14,383 nt of DNA from Aeromicrobium sp. Its GTDB lineage: Bacteria > Actinomycetota > Actinomycetes > Propionibacteriales > Nocardioidaceae. The stretch spans positions 1-14,383 of the forward strand of contig JALRKU010000203.1 in the NCBI GenBank assembly GCA_023254755.1. The letters run 5' to 3'. The translations under genes were made by a program, and so were the position numbers. Numbering within the stretch: position 1 is the stretch's first letter; each line of letters begins with the position of its first letter. The notes under the pieces are model-generated. The model was not told where the DNA came from. It saw only the letters and a list, made by a program, of their open reading frames with translations, and did not search any database. Positions 5,984 through 12,527 of the stretch are shown here, piece after piece.

Positions 5984-6234
5984 GCACCGTCGACCACGAC
6001 GAGATCCGGCGGTGGTCCGAGTCGCGGGACGGCGCACCCGCCCGGCTGCGGGGTGGCCACGACGGCGGCGAGGACCTGCGGATCGAGCTCCCGTGGGCCG
6101 ATCAGGACGAGGACCTGGAGCCGCTGGGATGGGACGAGTGGTTCGAGGTGTTCGAGGACTCCCACCTCGCGGCGGTGTTCCTCGGCGATCCGACAGCGCG
6201 CGACGACGGGTTGATCGTCCTGGTCGACCGGTGA
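5980..6234 (+). CDS. Small conserved protein overlapping the sigma factor gene
   Basis: 84 aa, GTG start overlapping the sigma stop by four bases (GTGA at 5980-5983), so translation is coupled. The pattern HDEIRRWSESRDGAPARLRG, then LRIELP, then LEPLGWDEWFEVFEDSHLAAVFL matches a widespread family of about 80-aa bacterial proteins, often misnamed 1,4-alpha-glucan branching protein in databases. Their function is not known to me. The fold is probably a small alpha/beta domain with two conserved Trp in the GWDEWF segment; it is very acidic and cytoplasmic. Being translated with a stress sigma factor suggests a stress role or control of the sigma factor; this is inference. It ends 16 bases before the convergent aldo/keto reductase. 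Confidence 0.82.
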   Translation: MSTVDHDEIRRWSESRDGAPARLRGGHDGGEDLRIELPWADQDEDLEPLGWDEWFEVFEDSHLAAVFLGDPTARDDGLIVLVDR

Positions 6235-6250
6235 CCGTGGACGGACGCGT

Positions 6251-7087
6251 TCACATCTCCTCGTGCGTGTCCGGGTCGCCTCCGAACAACCGGCCGTCCG
6301 GCCGCCCGAGCGCGGTGATCGCGGCGACCTCGGCCTCGGTGAGCGTGAATCCCTCGAGGTCGAGGTTCTGCGCCTGACGAGCGGGAGTCGCCGACTTGGG
6401 AATCGGCACCGCGCCGATCTGGTGCTGCCAGCGCAGGATGACCTGGCCCGGGGTGACTGCGTGGGTGGCTGCCGCGTCGCGCACGGCCGGCTCGTCGAAC
6501 GGCGCCTGGCGCTTGCCCATCGGGCTCCACGACTCCGTGACGATCCCCCGGGCCTCGTTGGCGGCTCGCATCTGCTCCTGAGGGAAGTAGGGGTGGAGCT
6601 CGATCTGGTTGACGGCGGGGACGACGCCGGTCTCGGCGACGACGCGGTCCAGGTGCGCCTCGGTGAAGTTCGAGACGCCGATCGACCGCACCACTCCCTG
6701 CTCGCGGAGGTCGACGAGCGCCTGCCAGGCCTCGACATACCGGTCGACGCCAGGGTTCGGCCAGTGGATCAGGTGCAGGTCGAGGTGGTCCAGGCCCAGC
6801 CGGTGCACCGACTCCTTCGTCGAGGCGATCGCGTCGGCGTGGGCGTGGTGGCGCCCGGGGATCTTGCTCGTCACGACGAGCTCGTCGCGCGGCACGCCCG
6901 CACGACGGAGCGCCTCACCGACCTCGGCCTCGTTCTCGTAGTTCACGGCCGTGTCGATCAGGCGGTATCCGGTGCGGATCGCGGACGTGATGGCCTCGAC
7001 GCCCTCGGCGCCGCGCAGCGGATAGGTGCCGAAGCCGATCGCGGGAAGGGTGGTGCCGTCGTTCAGGGTGCGGGCAGCGAGAGTCAT
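6251..7087 (-). CDS. Aldo/keto reductase (AKR, diketogluconate reductase-like)
   Basis: 278 aa, complete. The catalytic tetrad is present: Asp45 and Tyr50 (GYRLIDTAVNYENE), Lys75 (TSKIPG) and His108 (LIHWP). The family signatures IGVSNF and the NADPH-binding IPKSATPARQAQNL near the C-terminus are also visible. It should be a soluble NADPH-dependent reductase of aldehydes or ketones, in the group that includes 2,5-diketo-D-gluconate reductases; the substrate is not predictable. The ATG at 7087 has no Shine-Dalgarno but a TAGCCT box 12 bases upstream, so the mRNA is probably leaderless. It is transcribed divergently from the DUF4383 gene with only 66 bases between starts, and converges on the sigma-factor pair. 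It probably belongs to detoxification of reactive carbonyls. Confidence 0.94.
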   Translation of the reverse strand: MTLAARTLNDGTTLPAIGFGTYPLRGAEGVEAITSAIRTGYRLIDTAVNYENEAEVGEALRRAGVPRDELVVTSKIPGRHHAHADAIASTKESVHRLGLDHLDLHLIHWPNPGVDRYVEAWQALVDLREQGVVRSIGVSNFTEAHLDRVVAETGVVPAVNQIELHPYFPQEQMRAANEARGIVTESWSPMGKRQAPFDEPAVRDAAATHAVTPGQVILRWQHQIGAVPIPKSATPARQAQNLDLEGFTLTEAEVAAITALGRPDGRLFGGDPDTHEEM

Positions 7088-7093
7088 GCCCCC

Positions 7094-7099
7094 AGGCTA
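7094..7099 (-). promoter_or_regulatory. -10 box of a leaderless promoter for the aldo/keto reductase
   Basis: On the minus strand TAGCCT, six bases, then ATG at 7087. TANNNT at this distance is the usual signature of leaderless genes in actinobacteria; no Shine-Dalgarno is present. Confidence 0.5.
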
Positions 7100-7119
7100 G
7101 GACGGGCCAGAGGGCTCGG

Positions 7120-7144
7120 GTGTGGTGCGGGCCCCCGGGGGTAC
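7120..7144 (+). promoter_or_regulatory. Sigma-B/F type promoter for the DUF4383 gene
   Basis: GTGT (7120-7123), 15 bases and GGGTAC (7139-7144); the T at 7142 is 12 bases before ATG 7154. This is the best match in the window to the GTTT-type -35 of sigma-B/F factors. It lies back to back with the promoter of the divergent reductase. Confidence 0.6.
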
Positions 7145-7153
7145 GCGGTGCGC

Positions 7154-7630
7154 ATGGACATCGACGACAGCACGCGCGACACGGCCCTTCGACGCACGGC
7201 GGCGGGCGTCGCCGCCGTCTTCCTGCTCGCGGGGGTCTTCGGCTTCGTGCCGGGGGTGACGACCCACGTCGGCGACATCACCTTCGCCGGGCACGAGTCC
7301 GGCGCGGAGCTCCTCGGGATCTTCCACGTCTCGGTGCTGCACAACCTGGTGCACCTGGCGTTCGGTGTCGTCGGCCTCGTGCTGTCCCGGACCAAGACCG
7401 GGGCTGGTTCGTTCCTGGTCGGTGGCGGAGCGCTGTACTTCCTGCTCGCCGTGTACGGCACGGTCGTCGACCCGCACAGCGCGGCGAACGTCGTGCCCCT
7501 CGACCGGGCCGACAACTGGTTGCACCTCGGGCTCGCGATCGGCATGGTCGGCCTGAGCATCGTGCTGTGGCAGCCTCCGCGCACCGGACCCCGCGCGCCC
7601 AGGGCCGGACGCCGCCGCGCCGCGGGGTAG
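7154..7630 (+). CDS. DUF4383 domain membrane protein
   Basis: 158 aa, start fixed by the promoter 12 bases upstream; no Shine-Dalgarno. Four hydrophobic helices are visible (about 15-35, 55-75, 82-101 and 125-142). Between helices 1 and 2 lies GDITFAGHESGAELLGIFHVSVLHNLVHL, and the fourth is preceded by PLDRADNWLHLGL; both carry the conserved His and Asn-His patterns typical of DUF4383. The C-terminus is a basic, Pro/Arg-rich cytoplasmic tail. The function of this actinobacterial family is unknown; conserved in-membrane His residues suggest heme, metal or quinone contact, which is speculation. Its TAG stop is at the same time the start of the -10 box of the next gene. Confidence 0.88.
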   Translation: MDIDDSTRDTALRRTAAGVAAVFLLAGVFGFVPGVTTHVGDITFAGHESGAELLGIFHVSVLHNLVHLAFGVVGLVLSRTKTGAGSFLVGGGALYFLLAVYGTVVDPHSAANVVPLDRADNWLHLGLAIGMVGLSIVLWQPPRTGPRAPRAGRRRAAG

Positions 7631-7633
7631 CGT
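7625..7633 (+). promoter_or_regulatory. Leaderless promoter -10 of the coiled-coil gene, overlapping a stop codon
   Basis: GGGTAG (7625-7630) continues as TAGCGT (7628-7633), with the T 12 bases before GTG 7640. The TAG is the stop of the DUF4383 gene. No GNNT -35 at 14-16 bases (CGGA at 15), so a housekeeping-type TANNNT promoter is as likely as a sigma-B/F one. Confidence 0.4.
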
Positions 7634-7639
7634 CCAGGG

Positions 7640-8503
7640 GTGGACCTGCGCAGCGTCGTGGACGACCTGTACTCCAGGACGCCGCAGGACTTCGTCCGGG
7701 CACGCGACGACCTCGCCCGGCGACTGCGCGGCGAAGGCGATCGCGAGCTCGCCGCGACGACCAGGTCGCTGCGGCGGCCTGCGGCCGGAGCCGCCGCCGT
7801 CAACCTGCTGGTGCGCGCTGGCGCCGGTGTGCTCGACGACCTGCTGGCGGTCGGGTCGGGCCTGCGGGCCGCGCAGCGCGACGGGGACGGCGACGCGATC
7901 CGTGAGCTGGACCGGCGCCGCAGAGCGCTGGTCGACGAGCTCGGCGAACGCGCCGTCGACGTGGCGGCCGAGCACGACGTGCACCTCGGGCCGGCGGCGG
8001 TGAGGTCGCTGACCGAGACCCTGCGGTCCGCCACCGTCGACGGTCGACTCGCGCAAGCCGTCGCGAGCGGCCAGCTCGTCGCGACGATCGAGGCCACCGG
8101 CCTCGCGGCGGTCGACGTCGAGCAGGTCGTCGCCGTGCCGGACCTGCTCGACGAGACCGAGCCCGAGCCGGCTGCGCGCGCGCTGAGGGTCGTCAGGGAC
8201 GACGCGCGGCGCGAGAAGGCGGAGCAGGCGCTGCAGGACGCCGAGGACCGCCGCGCCGCCGCGCACGCCACCGTCGAGCGGCACCGCAGGTCGGCGACCC
8301 AGGCGCGGGGTCACCTCGCCGACCTGGAGGTCGAGCGTCGTCGACTGGAGGCCCGTCTCCGCTCGGTCGAGCAGGACGTGGACGGCGCCGAGCGGTCCGT
8401 CGCGCGGGCGGAGCGCGAGACGGAGCAGGCCGAGCGGGAGATCGCCTCGGCCGAGCGCGCCGTGGAGCGGGCTCGGCGACGGCTCCTCGATCTGGACGAC
8501 TGA
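7640..8503 (+). CDS. Coiled-coil protein of unknown function
   Basis: 287 aa from GTG 7640, ten bases past the previous stop. The N-terminal part starts with a pattern (LYSRTPQDFVRARDDLARRLRGEGDRE, then LRRPAAGAAAVNLLVR) seen in many actinobacterial hypothetical proteins. Residues 1-170 are a compact helical domain. Residues about 185-285 are a long, continuous, highly charged coiled coil rich in Arg, Glu and Ala with regular heptads (ERRRLEARLRSVEQDV and onward). No membrane segment or signal peptide, so it is cytoplasmic. A scaffold or DNA-associated role would fit the coiled coil but nothing proves it. Its start depends on a promoter overlapping the DUF4383 stop. Confidence 0.85.
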   Translation: MDLRSVVDDLYSRTPQDFVRARDDLARRLRGEGDRELAATTRSLRRPAAGAAAVNLLVRAGAGVLDDLLAVGSGLRAAQRDGDGDAIRELDRRRRALVDELGERAVDVAAEHDVHLGPAAVRSLTETLRSATVDGRLAQAVASGQLVATIEATGLAAVDVEQVVAVPDLLDETEPEPAARALRVVRDDARREKAEQALQDAEDRRAAAHATVERHRRSATQARGHLADLEVERRRLEARLRSVEQDVDGAERSVARAERETEQAEREIASAERAVERARRRLLDLDD

Positions 8504-8523
8504 CCCCGACGGCGCCGGGGTAC
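8498..8523 (+). promoter_or_regulatory. Sigma-B/F type promoter for the alpha/beta hydrolase
   Basis: GACT (8498-8501), 16 bases and GGGTAC (8518-8523); the T at 8521 is 12 bases before GTG 8533. The -35 overlaps the stop of the coiled-coil gene. Confidence 0.5.
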
Positions 8524-8532
8524 GTCGCCGAC

Positions 8533-9207
8533 GTGAACAGCCCTCGTCTGGTCGCGGTCACCGAGCCCGCGCGTCCCGAAGCAGCGGTCATCGTGCTCCA
8601 CGGTGGGGCGAGTCGACGCGGCAACCCCATGGTGAGCCCGACCCAGCTCTCGGTCGTGCGCATGATCCCGGTGGCCCGGCGGGTGGCCCGCGCGGGTCGC
8701 CGCCGCCTCGCGGTGTACCGGCTGCTGAACTCGACCCGCGGGTGGGACACCCGGCACACCCCCGTCGACGACGCGCACTGGGCGCTCGACCGTCTTCGCG
8801 ACCGCTGGGGGTCGCCGCTGCCGGTGGGCCTCGTCGGGCACTCGCTGGGCGGTCGCGCCGCGATCTTGGGGGCCGACCGGCCCGAGGTGCGGTCCGTCGT
8901 CGCGATGAACCCGTGGGTGCAGCCGTCCGACGGATCGATCGACCTGTCCGGGCGGTCGGTGCTGGTCGTGCACGGCACGAACGACCGCATCGCGCTGCCG
9001 TCGCGATCCTGGGCCGTCGCGCAGCGCCTCGCGGCGACCGCGGCGGTGTCCTACGTCAGGGTCGCGGGCGGCAAGCACGCGATGCTGCGTCGTCACGGCA
9101 CGTTCGACCGACTCGCGGCCGACTTCGCCGCCGCGTCGTTGCTCCCCGACCACCCGGCGGGCCGGGCGGCCACGCTGCTGGGCGGCGGCCGGGTGGTCGA
9201 GGTCTGA
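8533..9207 (+). CDS. Alpha/beta hydrolase, dienelactone hydrolase-like
   Basis: 224 aa, GTG start without Shine-Dalgarno. The fold is shown by VIVLHGG (19-25) forming the oxyanion loop, the nucleophile elbow GHSLGG with Ser104, the acid Asp151 in HGTNDRIA and His182 in GGKHAM, in the right order and spacing. All three catalytic residues are present. A Trp/Arg-rich loop lies between strands (about 62-85). There is no signal peptide, so it is cytosolic. It probably cleaves an ester, thioester or lactone; the substrate cannot be told. Shorter than typical lipases and close in size to dienelactone hydrolases. It converges on the acidic protein gene at 9218, 10 bases away. Confidence 0.88.
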   Translation: MNSPRLVAVTEPARPEAAVIVLHGGASRRGNPMVSPTQLSVVRMIPVARRVARAGRRRLAVYRLLNSTRGWDTRHTPVDDAHWALDRLRDRWGSPLPVGLVGHSLGGRAAILGADRPEVRSVVAMNPWVQPSDGSIDLSGRSVLVVHGTNDRIALPSRSWAVAQRLAATAAVSYVRVAGGKHAMLRRHGTFDRLAADFAAASLLPDHPAGRAATLLGGGRVVEV

Positions 9208-9217
9208 GCCCGTCTTG

Positions 9218-9427
9218 TCAGTCGGGCGGCTCCACGGTGCCGTCACCGGTGTTCTCCGGGTCGTTCGGCGCCTCACCGGCGGGCGCCGCGCTCGTCGGCT
9301 CGGCGTCCTGGTCGTGGTCGGTGTCCACGGTGTCCGTCGTGTTGTCCGCCGTCGCCTCGGCGGCCTGTTCTCCGGTGGTGCCGACGTCGACCGTGTGGTC
9401 GCCGTCCTCGGCGGGTGTCTCGCTCAT
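9218..9427 (-). CDS. Acidic disordered protein lacking Lys and Arg
   Basis: 69 aa. The ATG at 9427 is chosen because GAGGAGG lies seven to eight bases upstream; the open frame extends further but is Pro/Arg-rich and unlike the rest. The protein has twelve Asp and eight Glu, many Thr, Ala and Pro, and no Lys, Arg, Cys, Leu, Ile or aromatic residue, so it must be disordered and strongly negative. No family recognised. Such compositions occur in proteins of the stress-hydration kind and in linker-like secreted peptides, but no signal peptide is present. It has its own sigma-B/F type promoter candidate. Very skewed composition leaves some doubt that it is a gene, but the Shine-Dalgarno and promoter support it. 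Confidence 0.68.
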   Translation of the reverse strand: MSETPAEDGDHTVDVGTTGEQAAEATADNTTDTVDTDHDQDAEPTSAAPAGEAPNDPENTGDGTVEPPD

Positions 9428-9457
9428 GCGGTTCCTCCTCGGTGGTGGGCACGGCGC

Positions 9458-9482
9458 GTACCCCGCAGGGCCCCGACCATCC
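9458..9482 (-). promoter_or_regulatory. Sigma-B/F type promoter for the acidic protein
   Basis: Minus strand GGAT (9482-9479), 15 bases and GGGTAC (9463-9458). The T at 9460 is 33 bases before the ATG at 9427, leaving a short leader with the GAGGAGG ribosome site, as for the gene at 557. Confidence 0.5.
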
Positions 9483-9504
9483 GGCACCGCGCGGATCGGC
9501 TGTC

Positions 9505-9510
9505 TAGCAT
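9505..9510 (+). promoter_or_regulatory. -10 box of a leaderless promoter for the hydroxy-acid oxidase
   Basis: TAGCAT, six bases, then GTG 9517. A full TANNNT match at the standard leaderless distance; no Shine-Dalgarno and no GGGTAC. Confidence 0.55.
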
Positions 9511-9516
9511 GTCGAC

Positions 9517-10842
9517 GTGACCGACGACACCTCCCAGCCCGTGCCCGACCCCGTCGCGATCGGTCCCGGGCGTGCGCGCCAGGGCGAGATCTACCGCGCC
9601 GGGATCAGCGGGCTGCGGCCTGCCGTGCCGACCGACTTCGCGGGCCTCGAGCAGGCCGCGCGCAAGGCCTCGACCCCGCGCGGCTGGGCGTACGTGGCCG
9701 GCGGCGCGGGCGAGGGCCGCACCATGCGCAACAACCGCGAGGCGTTCGACCGGTGGGCGATCGTGCCGCGCATGCTCCGCGGCGTGGGGGAGCGTGACCT
9801 CAGCACGTCGGTGCTCGGCACCGACCTGCCGGCCCCGCTGCTGCTCGCCCCGGTCGGCGCGGGCCAGCTGATCGATCCCGACGCCGACCTCCACACCGCG
9901 CGCGCCGCCGCCGCGACCGGCGTTCCGTACGTGTTCACCAACCAGGGCGGGACGCCGCTGGAGGAGACCGCGGCCGCGATGGGCAGCACGCCGCACTGGA
10001 TGCAGCTGTACTGGAGCGTGGACGAGGGACTCGTCGACAGCCTGCTGCAGCGGGCCGAGGCGTCGGGTGCGGGCGCCGTGGTCGTCACGCTCGACACCAC
10101 GGTGCTCGGCTGGAGGCCCCAGGACCTCAACCTCGGCTCGCTGCCGTTCGCGCAGGGCCTGGGCATCGGCCAGTACACGTCCGACGCGCGCTTCGGCGAG
10201 ATCGTCGCGGAGCGCGTCGAGCGGGCTCAGGCGCCAGGTGCCCCGGCAGCCGACAAGCCCAAGGTGACGCTCGCCGCGATCCGCTCGCTGCTGTCGATCA
10301 CGCGCAGCCACCCGGGATCGTTCTGGTCGAACCTGCGCTCGCCCGTGCCACGGGCCGCGGTCGAGACGTTCCTCGACATCTACTCGAACCCCCGGCTGAG
10401 CTGGGACCACGTCGCCACGCTGCGCGACCGCACCCGGCTGCCGATCGTCCTCAAGGGCGTCCTGCACCCCGACGACGCCCGCCGCGCGTTCGACCTGGGG
10501 ATCGACGGCATCGTGGTCTCGAACCACGGCGGTCGTCAGGTCGACTCGTCGATCGCTTCGCTCGACGCCCTCGTCGCCGTCCGCGACGCCGTCGGACCGG
10601 AGCCCACGGTCCTCATGGACAGCGGCATCCGCACCGGCGCCGACGTCTTCACCGCGATCGCCCTGGGCGCCGACGCGGTGCTCCTGGGCCGTCCCTACAT
10701 GTACGGGATGGCCGTCGCGGGTCAGCGGGGCGTCGAGGAGGTGGTGGCCAACGTCGTCGCCGAGCTCGACCTGACGATGGCGCTCAGCGGTGTCGCCGAC
10801 GTGGCCTCGATCGGGCGCGACCTGGTGGTGCCCCGAGCCTGA
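9517..10842 (+). CDS. FMN-dependent alpha-hydroxy-acid oxidase, lactate 2-monooxygenase type
   Basis: 441 aa, GTG start set by the -10 box upstream. It has the whole TIM-barrel FMN family pattern: RGWAYVAGGAGEGRTMRNN near the N-terminus, LLLAPVGAGQL, WMQLYW, VVTLDTT, K313 in IVLKGVLHPDDA, the catalytic base H337 with R340 in VVSNHGGRQVDSS, then VLMDSGIRTGADVF and LLGRPYMYG for phosphate binding. The long stretch between about 215 and 275 is the variable loop. The N-terminal extension and SFWSNLR segment are typical of lactate 2-monooxygenase and its relatives rather than of membrane L-lactate dehydrogenase. It should oxidise L-lactate or a similar 2-hydroxy acid using oxygen; exact substrate unproven. 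Cytosolic, single-gene unit. Confidence 0.92.
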   Translation: MTDDTSQPVPDPVAIGPGRARQGEIYRAGISGLRPAVPTDFAGLEQAARKASTPRGWAYVAGGAGEGRTMRNNREAFDRWAIVPRMLRGVGERDLSTSVLGTDLPAPLLLAPVGAGQLIDPDADLHTARAAAATGVPYVFTNQGGTPLEETAAAMGSTPHWMQLYWSVDEGLVDSLLQRAEASGAGAVVVTLDTTVLGWRPQDLNLGSLPFAQGLGIGQYTSDARFGEIVAERVERAQAPGAPAADKPKVTLAAIRSLLSITRSHPGSFWSNLRSPVPRAAVETFLDIYSNPRLSWDHVATLRDRTRLPIVLKGVLHPDDARRAFDLGIDGIVVSNHGGRQVDSSIASLDALVAVRDAVGPEPTVLMDSGIRTGADVFTAIALGADAVLLGRPYMYGMAVAGQRGVEEVVANVVAELDLTMALSGVADVASIGRDLVVPRA

Positions 10843-11138
10843 TCCGCCCGGGCGTGACGTGAACGCCGGCTGCCACAGCGAGGGCTGATCTCCGATCGGT
10901 CGACCCAATTGGCTGTTCGTCACCGGTCGGGAGGCCGGGCTGTTCGTCGGCGGCGCGCGCAGCGACGACCGGGCGAGGGAGACGTCGCCCCGGTCCGTTC
11001 TCATAGCGGACCGCGGCCTGCGGTCCCGGAGATTCTCATCGGTCGAGACGAACGCCAGGTGCTCGCCGCGGGTGCGAGGGTCGGTGGCTCGGACGCGTCC
11101 GCGTCCGGGCCACTCCCACCGGAAACGGAGCACCACTC
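10843..11138 (+). other. Spacer upstream of the YeiH operon with short repeats and a hairpin
   Basis: 296 bases without a supported gene. GGCTGTTCGTC occurs twice (10911-10921 and 10938-10948, 27 bases apart). TTCTCAT occurs twice (10998-11004 and 11033-11039, 35 apart). Between the latter, GGACCGC (11008-11014) and GCGGTCC (11020-11026) form a perfect 7-bp stem with a GGCCT loop. A 10-bp palindrome CGCCCGGGCG is at 10845-10854 right after the oxidase stop. These look like a terminator region followed by an operator-rich or structured leader; no -10 box is certain. Confidence 0.4.
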
Positions 11139-11315
11139 ATGTCCGAACTCGATCGGGGGGCCACGGCGTCGGAGGACACCGACGCCGCGCGCTCCTTCGC
11201 CCTCTCCGAGGACTGGCTCGCGACCGTCGTCGGTCTCGTGGTCGTCCTCCTCGCCCTCGGCGGCGTGATCGACAGCAGCTGGCTGCTCGACGGCTGGCTC
11301 GGAGACCTGCTGTGA
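11139..11315 (+). CDS. Small single-helix membrane protein coupled to YeiH
   Basis: 58 aa, ATG 11139 with GGAAACGGAG upstream. Residues 1-17 are polar; FALSEDWLATVVG leads into one hydrophobic helix (about 24-41) and a Trp/Leu-rich end (SSWLLDGWLGDLL). Its TGA overlaps the GTG of the YeiH-family gene (GTGA at 11312-11315), so the two should be made together. The SEDWLATVVGL motif resembles the N-terminal EDWWAVWIGL helix that I recall from longer members of the YeiH sulfate-exporter family, so this may be that helix encoded as a separate protein. That relation is from memory and needs an alignment. It is most likely a subunit of the transporter. Confidence 0.75.
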   Translation: MSELDRGATASEDTDAARSFALSEDWLATVVGLVVVLLALGGVIDSSWLLDGWLGDLL

Positions 11316-12481
11316 GCGCGGCCGACACGCCGGCGGCCAGCCCGCAGGCGGAGCGCGACGCCCTCGACGAGTCCGTCGTCGAGGACGGTCGTGGCGTCCG
11401 GTCGCCACTGTTCCTCGCGGGTCTCGCAGTCGTGCTGCTCGGAGCCCTGGTAGCGCGCTGGCTCGCGGTCGAGGTCCCCACGTGGACCGACGGCGCCGCG
11501 TCGTGGCTCGCCGACATCGGGGCGAACGTCGACTACCCGGTGTACGCGGTCCTGGCCGGGCTGCTGCTCAACGCGGTGCTCCACGGCGCGGGTCTACGGG
11601 ACCGTCTCGCGGCGGGCTTCCGCACGGAATTCTTCATCAAGACCGGCCTCGTCGTGCTCGGCTCGACCGTGCTGCTGTCGGTCATCGTCGACGCCGCGGC
11701 GCGCTCGGTGCTCCAGGGTGTCCTGCTGATCTCGGGCGTCTTCGCGTTCACCTGGTGGTTCGCGGGGCGCCTCGGCGTCGACGACAAGCTGCGGGCGCTG
11801 CTCGCGACGGCGGTCGCGGTGTGCGGCGTCAGTGCGGCCATCGCGGCGGCAGGGGCGGTGAGAGCCCGCCGCGAGCAGCTGGCGTACGCCGCCGGACTCG
11901 TGATCGTGTTCGCGCTCCCGTCGATCTTCGTCCTGCCCGCGCTCGCCGACTGGTTCGGGCTGTCCGACGCGGTCGCCGGCGCCTGGTTCGGCGGAAACAT
12001 CGACACGACCGCCGCCGTGACGGCGGCCGGCGCGATCCAGGGCGACGACGCTCTGCAGATCGCGGCGATCGTCAAGGGGACTCAGAACGCGCTCATCGGC
12101 TTCGTCGCCATCGGCCTGACCGCCTACTTCGCGTTCAAGGTCGATCGTGGCGCCGAGAAGCCGCGCGCGATCGAGCTGTGGCACCGCTTCCCCAAGTTCG
12201 TGCTCGGCTTCGTGGTCGCCTCGATCGTCGCGACGCTGTGGCTCGACCAGATCTCCGATGCCGCTCGTGTGGACGAGATCAAGAACGTCACCAAGGTGTT
12301 CAGCACGTACTTCTTCACGCTCGCGTTCGTCGCGATCGGGCTGGAGTTCAAGGTCAAGCCACTGCGCGACGCGGGCTGGCGCCCGGTCGCCGCGTTCGGT
12401 GCGGCCACCGTGTTCAACCTGGCGCTGGCTCTGCTGCTGGCGTCGGTGCTGTTCCACGGCTTCGAGCTGCCCAGCACGTGA
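11312..12481 (+). CDS. YeiH/UPF0324-family putative sulfate exporter
   Basis: 389 aa from GTG 11312. After about 30 polar residues come roughly ten hydrophobic helices. Family motifs are AVCGVSAAIAA (169-179), FGGNIDTTAAVTAAG (226-240) followed by QIAAIVKGTQNALIGF, and KFVLGFVVAS; all match the PF03601 family. YeiH relatives are inner-membrane proteins proposed to export sulfate or related anions released from sulfonate breakdown (for example TauZ); the actual substrate is not known here. The overlapping upstream 58-aa protein may supply an extra helix. No sulfonate catabolism genes are in the window. A large hairpin follows seven bases after the stop. Confidence 0.9.
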   Translation: MSAADTPAASPQAERDALDESVVEDGRGVRSPLFLAGLAVVLLGALVARWLAVEVPTWTDGAASWLADIGANVDYPVYAVLAGLLLNAVLHGAGLRDRLAAGFRTEFFIKTGLVVLGSTVLLSVIVDAAARSVLQGVLLISGVFAFTWWFAGRLGVDDKLRALLATAVAVCGVSAAIAAAGAVRARREQLAYAAGLVIVFALPSIFVLPALADWFGLSDAVAGAWFGGNIDTTAAVTAAGAIQGDDALQIAAIVKGTQNALIGFVAIGLTAYFAFKVDRGAEKPRAIELWHRFPKFVLGFVVASIVATLWLDQISDAARVDEIKNVTKVFSTYFFTLAFVAIGLEFKVKPLRDAGWRPVAAFGAATVFNLALALLLASVLFHGFELPST

Positions 12482-12487
12482 CGGTCG

Positions 12488-12527
12488 CCGGCGGGGGGAG
12501 CGGGCACCACAGCCGCTCCTCCGCCGG
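12488..12527 (+). terminator. Large hairpin terminator after the YeiH operon
   Basis: CCGGCGGGGGGAGCGG (12488-12503) pairs with CCGCTCCTCCGCCGG (12513-12527): about 15 bp with one bulged G and one G-U pair, 9-base loop. It starts seven bases past the stop. Very stable; no T tract. Confidence 0.6.

Noticed and set aside
9428..9487. Twenty-residue N-terminal extension of the acidic protein
   Set aside because: The added residues are Pro/Arg-rich and unlike the rest, cross the ribosome site and the GGGTAC box, and the ATG at 9427 has a strong GAGGAGG.
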